DNA from: Psychrobacter sp. bablab_jr014
GTDB lineage: Bacteria; Pseudomonadota; Gammaproteobacteria; Pseudomonadales; Moraxellaceae
Reading direction: 5' to 3'
Assembly: GCF_016464015.1 (NCBI RefSeq)
Contig: NZ_JACDXT010000020.1
Span: forward strand, 1-51,760
Length of the DNA: 51,760 bases
A model generated the notes under the pieces. That model worked only from the letters and a program-made list of their open reading frames with translations. It had not been told where the DNA came from and did no database searches. Position numbers and translations under genes: made by a program. Of the stretch, positions 6,872 to 14,419 are shown in pieces. Every line of letters starts with the position of its first letter. Within the stretch, counting starts at the first letter, position 1.

Positions 6872-7732
6872 TTAATGTACGAGCATAATAGGCGATGACG
6901 TATTGGCAATGATTTCCTTTGTGGTACTGCCAAGCAGCCACTGTTGCAGTTTAGGTCGACCATAGGCCCCGACTACAATGATATCAATGTTATTTTTGGT
7001 CTGAAAATCAAGCAAACCATCAACCACAGGCACTTCTGGTACATTATGCGCCTCAATCTGAAAACCTGCTGTACGTAGCTTGTCGGTCGCAGCGGCCAAT
7101 CGAGCGTTGGCTGAGCTGCCTGGGTCACCAACCATGACAATATGCCCCTGCATATTTTTGAGTAGCGGACTACGGGCAAGAACATCGGTAACTTTAAGTG
7201 CTGTATCACTCGCATCAAACGCAATCAAATAAGAACTCGGCTCAATAAAAGGCTCAGAGCAAATCAAAACAGGTACATTGGCTTTGCGGGCGACGTTTTC
7301 GATCTGATTGCCGACGATTATCTCCTTGTCTTTACTGTCTTCACTATGACGCCCCATGACAATAGCACGAGTGCGGCCACTAAAATATTCAATCGCTGGC
7401 AGCAGTTTTCCTTTGTGCTGATGAATATATACTTCGGCATCCGTATATTGCTCTAGATGATGTTTGGCATTTATGGTTAATGCGTCACTCTGACGGTTTG
7501 CTTTATTGCTTTTTTGCTCGTCTTTTTCTGTCAGGGCTTTTAACAAGCCATTGTCACTATCAATACCGAGCGCTTCTGACAGCTCTTTGATTTTGGAGGC
7601 AGGCACGTCATCAACATGAAGCAAGCCTACAGGCAAAGCCAATTTTTTGGCGTACCAAGCGGCATAATCGCATACCGCATCTGTTGCGTTTGAACCATTA
7701 ATACAGGCTAAGATGTGTTGTTCTGTTGTCAT
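6872..7732 (-). CDS. Tandem-domain universal stress protein (UspA family, 286 aa)
   Basis: This is the second tandem Usp, with the same two-domain build as the protein at 2760-3632. Shared blocks include ILACI(D/N)GS, AAWYA, LLPAIE, VMGR, a PV(L/F)ICSE strand and a closing VGAYG....QQ.(L/F)LGS motif (residues ~254-270). The latter fits the ATP-binding G-x2-G-x9-G-S/T pattern. The two paralogues are clearly related but differ at many positions, so the duplication is old. Expected role: cytoplasmic stress-survival protein. The mRNA has AGGAG upstream of the ATG at 7732. It is followed downstream by the convergent hydrolase gene and preceded, on the same strand, by the DUF305 gene after an ~80-base gap. 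Confidence 0.9.
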   Translation of the reverse strand: MTTEQHILACINGSNATDAVCDYAAWYAKKLALPVGLLHVDDVPASKIKELSEALGIDSDNGLLKALTEKDEQKSNKANRQSDALTINAKHHLEQYTDAEVYIHQHKGKLLPAIEYFSGRTRAIVMGRHSEDSKDKEIIVGNQIENVARKANVPVLICSEPFIEPSSYLIAFDASDTALKVTDVLARSPLLKNMQGHIVMVGDPGSSANARLAAATDKLRTAGFQIEAHNVPEVPVVDGLLDFQTKNNIDIIVVGAYGRPKLQQWLLGSTTKEIIANTSSPIMLVH

Positions 7733-7814
7733 GACTTCTCCTTGTTATTCGCTCGTAGATATTCACGTTTAAAACCGTTCACTCGTCAAATAAAAGCAGG
7801 CGCTAAGCAATCAA

Positions 7815-8294
7815 TTACTTATCCAACTCTTTAATCAACTGCTGCATTTCACCAATTTCACGCTCTTGAGCGGTAATGATGTCATCGGCAAGTTTACGCA
7901 CACGCGGATCTTCAATGTCAGCACGTGAACTGGTCAAAATAGCAATGGAATGATGCGGTATCATCGCCTTCATCCAGTCCACTTGATCTACCGTCGCCTG
8001 CGAGCGGACGCCCCAAATACCAACGGCAAACAATACGACGCTGATACCATAAACAGCAAGGTTAAGCTTGGTTTTTTTATACATGTTGCCCATAAAGGCG
8101 AGCATAATGACCGCCATAGCAGCGCCCATATACAATGCCATATAGGCGCGAGTCTCGCTAAAATAAACATGATCCCAAGCGTAGGTATTAAAATACATCA
8201 TGATATACATGACGATGGTTGAAGTGACAATCATCAAGGTAAACTTGACGTAAGGGTTCATAGGATGTGTGGATGTGCTGTCCTGTGCCATCAT
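7815..8294 (-). CDS. DUF305 membrane protein (159 aa)
   Basis: Three predicted transmembrane helices (about residues 17-37, 50-71 and 78-97) are followed by a periplasmic or cytosolic C-terminal DUF305 segment. That segment carries the family's His-rich signature WMKAMIPHHSIAI (His-114, His-115), a second helix with RKLADDIITAQEREIGEM, and the Glu residues expected of a small four-helix metal-binding bundle. DUF305 proteins are often found next to copper or other heavy-metal resistance genes. Here the neighbour upstream on the same strand is a DUF411 lipoprotein, also linked to copper handling, so a metal-tolerance role is plausible but not shown. Start ATG-ATG at 8294; AGGAG lies just upstream in the mRNA. 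Confidence 0.85.
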   Translation of the reverse strand: MMAQDSTSTHPMNPYVKFTLMIVTSTIVMYIMMYFNTYAWDHVYFSETRAYMALYMGAAMAVIMLAFMGNMYKKTKLNLAVYGISVVLFAVGIWGVRSQATVDQVDWMKAMIPHHSIAILTSSRADIEDPRVRKLADDIITAQEREIGEMQQLIKELDK

Positions 8295-8460
8295 CTACTC
8301 CTTATTTATTATTATCAGGCTATGACAATCAGATGTCGTCTACAGCCTTATGCTAATACAAATGAAGCGTGGTAAAGGTTAAGAACAGCAAAAACGCTAC
8401 ATAGCCGCTACCGATAACAACATAATGCGGTATGCGTATGGTACAGATATGCGCAGCTGG

Positions 8461-9057
8461 CTATATCTGCTGACTGGCACTATCAACGTGGACATAGACC
8501 TGCGTTGTACCGTCTTTATTGATTTGTAGGACATCATAGGGATCAAATTTGTTTTCAAACTCCATGCCAGGACTACCCAATGGCATGCCAGCAACGGCCA
8601 AGCCCTTTGCTTCGCTCGGTGGGTTTTTTAAAAACTGTGCCACGTATTTGGCAGGGACATGCCCTTCAAACACATAACCACCGCTCGTCACAGCAGTATG
8701 ACACGAGCGCGCCTCTACAGGGACGCCATACTTGTCCTTGGTTAGCGCCATGTTGGCTGGATGCTGTACCGTGGTTTTCATACCATGCTCGCCAGCATAC
8801 GCCACCCACTGCTCGCAGCAGCCACAGTTGGCATCTTTATACACAATCGCGCTTAAGCCCGCGAGATCTTGTGGTGCCTGATTGGTATCTGCGGACATAA
8901 TAATATCGTCATCAGGTGCGGGCGTGACGGTCGTTTCGGTCACGTTTTCGCTATTGGCCATATTTTGAATGGTTTTGGGTGTTTCATTTTGATTACACGC
9001 ACTTAATAAGGTGGCGGTAGGCAATAATAAGGCTATGAGAGTCATACGTGGTTGCAT
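8461..9057 (-). CDS. DUF411 (CopG-type) copper-associated lipoprotein (198 aa)
   Basis: I choose the ATG at 9057 rather than an upstream ATG at 9171. It is preceded by AAAGGAA and gives a clean lipoprotein signal MQPRMTLIALLLPTATLLSAC, with lipidation at Cys-21. A Thr/Asn/Asp-rich linker (~22-65) leads into a DUF411 domain. This domain has the CGCC motif (residues 78-81), a Cys-His pair (119-120) in VEARSCHTA, His-133 in EGHVPAKYV and the closing PLGSPGME. DUF411 includes CopG of Pseudomonas and Vibrio, a thioredoxin-like protein binding a Cu cluster and taking part in copper resistance in the periplasm. Linkage to the DUF305 gene downstream supports a metal role. No copper regulator or efflux gene is present in the window. 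Confidence 0.85.
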   Translation of the reverse strand: MQPRMTLIALLLPTATLLSACNQNETPKTIQNMANSENVTETTVTPAPDDDIIMSADTNQAPQDLAGLSAIVYKDANCGCCEQWVAYAGEHGMKTTVQHPANMALTKDKYGVPVEARSCHTAVTSGGYVFEGHVPAKYVAQFLKNPPSEAKGLAVAGMPLGSPGMEFENKFDPYDVLQINKDGTTQVYVHVDSASQQI

Positions 9058-9217
9058 GAGACATTCCTTTGGGTAACAGTCTGCATAATTTTTGGCGTCA
9101 TCATTCAGAAATAAATAAGAAAAAACGAGCAAAAATAAGCAGATAAAATAAAAAGGATTATCGTATAGCATACCATAATCCTCTTTATTAATGTGGTTTT
9201 ACTATGAATACGATTAC

Positions 9218-9358
9218 TTAACGCTCTCCCAGCCCTTCAGATAATGTCTTGGTGATTGGCTTGGTCAGATACGATAGTACCGTACGCTCCATGGCTTTGA
9301 TGTCCACCGAGGCTGTCATTCCTGGACGGATAACAATACTGCTGTCAAAGCGCGTAAT
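9218..9358 (-). pseudogene. C-terminal remnant of a type I secretion adaptor (HlyD/LapC family)
   Basis: The last ~46 codons before the TAA at 9218-9220 read SSIVIRPGMTASVDIKAMER and then TVLSYLTKPITKTLSEG. These are the characteristic end of HlyD-family periplasmic adaptors of large-adhesin type I secretion systems (the RPGM-x-A-x-VDI strand and the TVL-x-YL helix). The rest of a ~400-residue protein is missing, and upstream sequence in this frame (9359-9427) no longer resembles the family. No ABC exporter, outer-membrane TolC-like partner or adhesin is nearby. It marks a deletion or rearrangement point just downstream of modB, exactly where a modC gene would normally lie. Confidence 0.6.
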
Positions 9359-9492
9359 CAACAGCAAATCAATCAGGTCAGTAATAAACTTACAGACACA
9401 GCCCCCACAATGGTAGACGCAGCGCAAGGCATTTCTACGCTATGAAGCATAGAAAGTAAGGAAAAAAGATAGCGATAATAAGAAGAGAGAAA

Positions 9493-9519
9493 ATAACGCG
9501 TATACAGTAACTGTAGGCG
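9493..9519 (-). terminator. Probable terminator downstream of modB
   Basis: A dyad (AACGC...GCGTT with inner TACAGT/ACTGTA) lies 14 bases after the modB stop in the direction of transcription. It is followed in the mRNA by a U-rich stretch (ATTTTCTCTCTT). The stem is interrupted and the T-tract broken, so it is a moderate candidate for the end of the molybdenum gene block. Confidence 0.5.
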
Positions 9520-9532
9520 TTGTTAGTTACTA

Positions 9533-10246
9533 CTATAAAGGTTTGGGCAAATAACGACTTACCGCCGCAATTAGCGTTAGTAACAGCAGCGCAAGCACAA
9601 TCAAGAGCCCAGACAATATATGAGCATTGGTATAGCTTAATGCCTCGACTTGCTCATAAATGGCAATAGACACTACTTTTGTCTCACCAGAAATACTACC
9701 ACCAATCATGAGCACCACACCAAACTCACCAATCGTGTGCGCAAAGCTCACCAATGCGCCTAACAATATACCGACCCTTGCTTGCGGCAATATCGCCAGC
9801 AAAAATCGCCGATAAGGACGCGGCTCTAATAAGCTTGCGGCCTCAAAAACACTGCGTGGCACACGCGCAAACTGCGCATAGACTGGCTGCACAAAAAAAG
9901 GTAGGGAGTACACGATAGAGCCGATAACCAGTCCTGTAAAACTAAAAGCCAAGCTTGGGATGCCATGCGCCGTTAGCCAATGACCAAGACCAAAGTTTGG
10001 ACTCATCAAAAGCAGCAGATAAAACCCCAGTACCGTGGGCGGCAAGATAAGGGGTAACGCAATGATGCCCATTAGCAGCAGCTTGATACGGCGTATCCCT
10101 TGATGACGGCTACCACGTGCCAGCCAATAGGCAAGTGGTGTACCCAGTAACAGCAAGCAACCTGTCGTAACCGCTGCCAATTTAAGGCTGACCCATAGTG
10201 GCAGTAGCGCCGCTGACCAGTGTTGTGCCAGTATGGACGTCTCCAT
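9533..10246 (-). CDS. modB: Molybdate ABC transporter permease ModB (237 aa)
   Basis: This inner-membrane permease of the molybdate importer has about five to six hydrophobic helices. It carries the EAA-type cytoplasmic loop near residues 140-160 (FEAASLLEPRPYRRF...ILPQARVGIL) that contacts the ATPase, and the ModB-typical phrase FAHTIGEFGVVLMIGGS. Length is normal for the family (~225-240). It follows modA with a 21-base gap in one transcript. In most bacteria modC (the ATPase) comes next, but here only the remnant of an unrelated secretion adaptor follows. ModB therefore needs a ModC encoded elsewhere, or an ATPase borrowed from another transporter, to work. Confidence 0.93.
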   Translation of the reverse strand: METSILAQHWSAALLPLWVSLKLAAVTTGCLLLLGTPLAYWLARGSRHQGIRRIKLLLMGIIALPLILPPTVLGFYLLLLMSPNFGLGHWLTAHGIPSLAFSFTGLVIGSIVYSLPFFVQPVYAQFARVPRSVFEAASLLEPRPYRRFLLAILPQARVGILLGALVSFAHTIGEFGVVLMIGGSISGETKVVSIAIYEQVEALSYTNAHILSGLLIVLALLLLTLIAAVSRYLPKPL

Positions 10247-10267
10247 CAGCCAACCCTTTGCTTACCA

Positions 10268-11131
10268 TTACGGCGCATGTATGTATCCTGAGCGTTCAAG
10301 CACGCGCTGCGCCTCGGCCGACTGTAAATAGCGCGCAAACCCTTGCGCCGCAGGGTCATCAGACAGCACGATACCGTCTTGTAAAATAGCAGGATAGGCA
10401 CTGCTGGGCAAAACCGTATATTGCGACTTTGGTGTATCGGTTGCGATTAGCTGCGACAGCGCGACAAAACCATAGTCCACGCTACCGCTGTGTACATATT
10501 GGAATGTTTGACCGATGTTCTCTGCCTGTATCGTGCGTACATTACTTGGTAGTGGTGCAGATAGAGCCGCTTGCAAGTATTGCTCAGCAGCCGCGCCATA
10601 AGGTGCAAGCGTGCTGTTTGCTAAGGTCAGTTTCAGTGGCAGACTGGTGCTGCGTATCTTGGATAAGGTTTGCGCATCGGGCGCACCTAAAGGCTGCGTC
10701 ACACTGTAGATCGCCAGCTGACCACGAGCATAACTAAATGGTATCTTGCCATGATGGGTAGCTGCCAGCTTTTGCGGAAAATCTTGATTGGCAGATAAGA
10801 AGATATCATAAGGCGCGCCAGCCCCAATTTGTGCGTATAACTTACCCGATGAAGCGTATGTCACTTCAATATCAGTACCCAAAGTATCCGCCGTCACCTG
10901 TGCTTGGTGATACTCATCAATAATTTTGGGCAATACGTCTGCTAAATTGGCAGCGGCAGCAATACGAATGTGCGCCATGTCTGTACTGTCATCTTTTTTT
11001 TCTGTATTAGACGCCTGTGAGCTACAGCCTATAAGTGTACTGGCACTTGCCAGCAGCACTGTCCCTAGTAACAGGCGCGTCTTATATGTGCGTTTATTGA
11101 TAATTGTGCTATTTGTATTTGTCTTAGCCAT
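10268..11131 (-). CDS. modA: Molybdate-binding protein ModA, lipid-anchored (287 aa)
   Basis: This is the substrate-binding component of the molybdate ABC importer. An N-terminal signal ends in a lipobox (STLIGC, Cys-36), so it is a lipoprotein rather than a free periplasmic protein. The mature part starts IRIAAAANLADVLPKI and contains the ModA motif ASSGKLYAQIGAGAPYDIFLSA; the Ser/Ala-rich loops there bind the oxyanion. Length (~250 mature residues) is normal. The ATG at 11131 overlaps the moaE stop by eight bases, so uptake and cofactor synthesis are translationally linked. The acidic linker after the lipobox (EKKDDSTD) is typical of tethered binding proteins. Confidence 0.93.
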   Translation of the reverse strand: MAKTNTNSTIINKRTYKTRLLLGTVLLASASTLIGCSSQASNTEKKDDSTDMAHIRIAAAANLADVLPKIIDEYHQAQVTADTLGTDIEVTYASSGKLYAQIGAGAPYDIFLSANQDFPQKLAATHHGKIPFSYARGQLAIYSVTQPLGAPDAQTLSKIRSTSLPLKLTLANSTLAPYGAAAEQYLQAALSAPLPSNVRTIQAENIGQTFQYVHSGSVDYGFVALSQLIATDTPKSQYTVLPSSAYPAILQDGIVLSDDPAAQGFARYLQSAEAQRVLERSGYIHAP

Positions 11132-11630
11132 TATTACTCAGCCACTCACTATGGTTATCGGTATAGTATTCTTGTTTCCACACAGGAATGTCCGCTTTGA
11201 TGGTATCAAGTATCCAGCGACACGCATCAAAAGCAGGATAGCGATGAGCAGACACGACCCCAATCCATACCGCCATATCACCGATAGCCAAGGCACCAAT
11301 ACGATGTACCGCAATGGCGTCAACAATATCAAAGCGCTGCTTGGCACGAGCGATGATGTCGCGTCCCTGATTGAGCGCCAGCGCTTCGTAACCATAGTAG
11401 GTTAAACGCTCCACTGACGTATCATTATTATGATTGCGCACCCAGCCCTCAAAGCTGGCAAATGCTCCGCACTGCGCGTCATTGAGTCTGTTTTTGAGAC
11501 GCATCTCATCGATGGGCGTGTCTAATAAAGCAAAGCCAGCTTCATAGGCCGTTTGGTAGGCGCTCTCGGTATTCCCTGCGATACGCATCGCGTGCGCATG
11601 TACTGTATCATTGTCCGAATGCTGTACCAC
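11124..11630 (-). CDS. moaE: Molybdopterin synthase catalytic subunit MoaE (168 aa)
   Basis: MoaE forms the large subunit of molybdopterin synthase, a MoaD2-MoaE2 heterotetramer that adds the dithiolene sulfurs to cyclic pyranopterin monophosphate. Family motifs are GAFASFEGWVRNHNNDTSVERLTYYGYEA, AVHRIGALAIGDMAVWIGV and IKADIPVWKQE, the last holding the active-site lysines. I prefer the GTG at 11630: it lies four bases past the end of moaD, with GGAGG five bases upstream. The ATG at 11678 would overlap moaD by 47 bases and has no ribosome-binding site. The protein is slightly long (~150 is usual) through an N-terminal extension. The stop lies inside the modA start region. Confidence 0.92.
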   Translation of the reverse strand: MVQHSDNDTVHAHAMRIAGNTESAYQTAYEAGFALLDTPIDEMRLKNRLNDAQCGAFASFEGWVRNHNNDTSVERLTYYGYEALALNQGRDIIARAKQRFDIVDAIAVHRIGALAIGDMAVWIGVVSAHRYPAFDACRWILDTIKADIPVWKQEYYTDNHSEWLSNNG

Positions 11631-11631
11631 A

Positions 11632-11940
11632 CTAACCTCCCGCCACAGGGGGAATAAAAGCGACCCAGTCGCCATCATGAATCACTGTTGACCATGATGC
11701 AAAGTCATCATTCACGGCGACACGTAGTTTATGATGCGATTCAGTGAGCTGATATTTGTCTTGAATAAGGGCATATAACGCTGTCGCGGTACTGTCAGGC
11801 GCTATAGAGACGACTTCTTCATGTTGACCAACAGCTTCAGCCAGTGAGGCAAAATACAGAATATGAACCTGCACACTGTCTGTCGCCTTCGTTTGCTTTG
11901 CAATATTATCGTTATCGAGCGTTTGTGCGGTTATGGTCAT
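11632..11940 (-). CDS. moaD: Molybdopterin synthase sulfur carrier MoaD (102 aa)
   Basis: This ubiquitin-like sulfur carrier has a C-terminal Gly-Gly that is adenylated by MoeB and thiocarboxylated before donating sulfur to the pterin in MoaE. The sequence ends in FIPPVAGG, exactly the family terminus, and contains VQVHILYFASLAEAVG, the usual first strand and helix. About 22 extra residues at the N-terminus make it longer than typical ~81-residue MoaD. The ATG overlaps the moaC stop as ATGA. No moeB-like activating enzyme is in the window. Confidence 0.92.
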   Translation of the reverse strand: MTITAQTLDNDNIAKQTKATDSVQVHILYFASLAEAVGQHEEVVSIAPDSTATALYALIQDKYQLTESHHKLRVAVNDDFASWSTVIHDGDWVAFIPPVAGG

Positions 11941-12551
11941 AAGGTCTCCTGCGTACTCGCTGGCTTGATGTCATCTACAGTTGCCGCATAATCAGATTTA
12001 CCGCCTGTTTTATTTATGAGCTGCACCGCATCAATCACAATATCGTGCGACAGCGCTTTGGTCATATCATAAATGGTCAAACATGCCACGCTGACAGCGG
12101 TCAAGGCTTCCATCTCGACCCCTGTTTTGTGCGTCACTTTCACCTCTGATTGCACGTGTAGCGCGCACTTATCATCGTTAAAATCAATCTGCAAATGCAC
12201 TTTATCAAGCGGCAACGCATGACAAAGTGGTATCAAATCATGCGTGCGCTTGGCCGCCATAATACCTGCAATGTGCGCTGTTTGTGCGATGCTGCCTTTT
12301 TTGGTCATGCCATCAGCAGCTTTAATCGCTGCATACACATCAGGCGTAAAACGCACTCGACCCATCGCCCGCGCTACCCGTACGCTGGGCGTCTTAGCAC
12401 TGACGTCAACCATCTGAATATCACCTGACGCATCGAGATGCGATAGGGTTTTATTATTAGCAGAGGTATCACTTTTGGCTGGCTTAGGGTCGTCATACTT
12501 CTTATTATTAGATGACTGATTTTGGTAATTATTATTCATGTTGTGGCACAT
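11937..12551 (-). CDS. moaC: Cyclic pyranopterin monophosphate synthase MoaC (204 aa)
   Basis: Together with MoaA it converts GTP to cyclic pyranopterin monophosphate, MoaC acting on the 3',8-cyclo-GTP intermediate. The domain from ~residue 38 shows LSHLDASGDIQMVDVSAK, KKGSIAQTAHIAGIMAAKRT, the substrate loop LIPLCHALPLDKV and VKVTHKTGVEMEALTAVSVA, all diagnostic. The first ~37 residues are an Asn/Lys/Ser-rich extension of no recognised fold that precedes the normal ~160-residue protein. Two ATGs four codons apart are possible starts. It overlaps moaD by four bases and follows moaB by 36. Confidence 0.94.
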   Translation of the reverse strand: MCHNMNNNYQNQSSNNKKYDDPKPAKSDTSANNKTLSHLDASGDIQMVDVSAKTPSVRVARAMGRVRFTPDVYAAIKAADGMTKKGSIAQTAHIAGIMAAKRTHDLIPLCHALPLDKVHLQIDFNDDKCALHVQSEVKVTHKTGVEMEALTAVSVACLTIYDMTKALSHDIVIDAVQLINKTGGKSDYAATVDDIKPASTQETL

Positions 12552-12587
12552 TGTGGTTGGTTTTAAAATGAGTCGGCACTGAGGCCA

Positions 12588-13109
12588 TTAATGGCTTGGG
12601 TTGGTACGCAAAAAGTGCGCGACAAAGTTACATGGACGCGTACGGTTATCGAGCTGAGCTTTTAAAATACCTTCCCAACCTGTGCGGCACGCCCCTGTTG
12701 AGCCTGGCAGACAAAAGATACCTGTACCGTTTGCCATACCGCCGATAGCGCGAGACTGCATGGTTGACATACCGATATCTTCTAGTGACAATAGGCGAAA
12801 CATCTCACCAAAGCCGTCGATGGTTTTGTCAAACAAGACACTGGCCGCCTCAGGCATACTGTCGCGCTCATAAAATCCTGTACCGCCCGTGGTGAGAATG
12901 GCGTGAATATTTTCATCAGCAATCCAGCGGCTTAAAATCGCTCGCGTCTGATAGATGTCATCGGTGCTCAGCGCGCGTGCCGCCAGATGATGCCCTGCTT
13001 CGATGATTTGGTCCGCCAGATACTGTCCTGATTTGTCTTGCTCTAATGTGCGACTGTCAGATACGGTCAACACCGCAATTTGTAAGGGAACAAACCCAAC
13101 TTGATTCAT
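12588..13109 (-). CDS. moaB: Molybdopterin adenylyltransferase-type protein MoaB (173 aa)
   Basis: This member of the MogA/MoaB family activates molybdopterin by adenylylation before MoeA inserts molybdenum. Motifs: AVLTVSDSRTLEQDKSG, AILTTGGTGFYERDSMPEA (the MPT-binding TTGGTG loop) and CLPGSTGACRTGWEGIL. Since no mogA is present here, it is likely to supply the adenylation step for the MoeA encoded two genes upstream in the same block. AAGGA lies eight bases before the ATG. A ~145-base gap separates it from moaA. Confidence 0.92.
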   Translation of the reverse strand: MNQVGFVPLQIAVLTVSDSRTLEQDKSGQYLADQIIEAGHHLAARALSTDDIYQTRAILSRWIADENIHAILTTGGTGFYERDSMPEAASVLFDKTIDGFGEMFRLLSLEDIGMSTMQSRAIGGMANGTGIFCLPGSTGACRTGWEGILKAQLDNRTRPCNFVAHFLRTNPSH

Positions 13110-13253
13110 AGCCTATCCTTGATAAGTAAGCATACAGTCCGCGTAAGATAAAAACGATAGCATAAGGCTTTTGAGGTTTTTATATTATTATTGGTTAGCC
13201 GTATGAGGGGTGATAAAAAAGGTCGTTAAAATAACGATAAATAAAAAATATAG

Positions 13254-14273
13254 CTAGCCGCCGATTACAGACAAGTTGTCCATCATACCGCTATTGTGCT
13301 CATGCAAATGGTGATGCTCAGGCTTTATCGGCATCAGGCCTTGTAGCTTTGCAATCAGACCCGTCACATCGCCCTTACGCAGATAGTCACGGATATCAAA
13401 ATTGCCTTTATCAAACAAGCACAGATGAACTTTACCATGGCAATTAACACGCAGACGATTACAATTGTCGCAAAAGTGTGCTGCATACGGTGCAATCACG
13501 CCAATACGCCCCGCATAATCAGGATGCGTATATTCCACTGCGGGGCCTGCGGCAATACTGCGCGGCATAGCTTGCCAGCCAAGCTGCTCTAGATAATTGA
13601 TAACATCTTTAGACTGTGCGTGCTGCGCAAAAAACAAGTCACTGTTGTCGCTCGTTTGCATAAACTCAATAAAACGATAGCTTACAGGTCGCGTCTTTAC
13701 ATAATCAAGCGCATCGGTGACATTCTGCGCTACGGTGTCACTCATCAAGACGCTATTAATTTTTAGCTTAATATCCGTGGTTTCCAGCAACGTGTCCATA
13801 TCACGCAGCAGCGCAGGTAGAGTATTCATACCTGTGATTTGCGCAAATGTCTGCGCATCAAAGCTGTCCATGCTGATATTGAGCTGGTTTAATCCTGCCG
13901 CTTGCCAGCCTTGAAGGTGTTTGCCAAGCTTATAGCCATTACTGGTCATTGCCACAGTTTCAACACCCTCTGTCGCAGCGATTAACTCAATAATGTCGCG
14001 CACATCACTACGAATAGACGGCTCTCCCCCAGTGATACGCACCTTTTTTGTGCCCAAACGTGCAAAGGCTTGTACCAACACATCAATCTCTGCCACGCTC
14101 AGTTCATCGTTAGAGCGCTTGCCCTGATAGCCACTCGGCAAGCAGTAATCACAACGAAAATTACAAAAATCAGTAATTGACAAGCGCAAATACGTCAGCT
14201 CACGCGCAAAGCCATCGACCAGCGCGGTCGGCTCAGATGGGGTTAAGGTGGGTATATAGACAGATGCTGGCAA
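13254..14273 (-). CDS. moaA: GTP 3',8-cyclase MoaA, radical SAM enzyme (339 aa)
   Basis: This is the first enzyme of molybdenum-cofactor synthesis. Residues 37-44 hold the radical-SAM cluster motif C-x3-C-x2-C (CNFRCDYC). A second [4Fe-4S] cluster that binds GTP is formed by Cys-268, Cys-271 and Cys-285 (HFCDNCNRLRVNC...LC). The SAM-binding TGGEPSIR is at ~81-88. The chain ends in Gly-Gly, the conserved MoaA tail that enters the active site. A His-rich stretch (HHHLHEH, ~320-326) precedes the tail and is not usual. A 145-base gap to moeA upstream may hold a separate promoter. Confidence 0.95.
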   Translation of the reverse strand: MPASVYIPTLTPSEPTALVDGFARELTYLRLSITDFCNFRCDYCLPSGYQGKRSNDELSVAEIDVLVQAFARLGTKKVRITGGEPSIRSDVRDIIELIAATEGVETVAMTSNGYKLGKHLQGWQAAGLNQLNISMDSFDAQTFAQITGMNTLPALLRDMDTLLETTDIKLKINSVLMSDTVAQNVTDALDYVKTRPVSYRFIEFMQTSDNSDLFFAQHAQSKDVINYLEQLGWQAMPRSIAAGPAVEYTHPDYAGRIGVIAPYAAHFCDNCNRLRVNCHGKVHLCLFDKGNFDIRDYLRKGDVTGLIAKLQGLMPIKPEHHHLHEHNSGMMDNLSVIGG

Positions 14274-14419
14274 AGGGCTTCCTTGGTATATTATGCGTTT
14301 TATTATTATGATACATGCTTATAGGCAGTACAGTTTTAGCATGCATCGCACTTATCATCATCGCATGTATTGATACAATAAGTGTTGTGCTTTATTAACT
14401 GTTTTGCACAAGACAGGAC

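Noticed and set aside
8370..8460. Possible ~30-residue membrane peptide on the minus strand (IPHYVVIGSGYVAFLLFLTF)
   Set aside because: The frame is hydrophobic and ends cleanly, but no ATG/GTG with a ribosome-binding site was found before the preceding stop.
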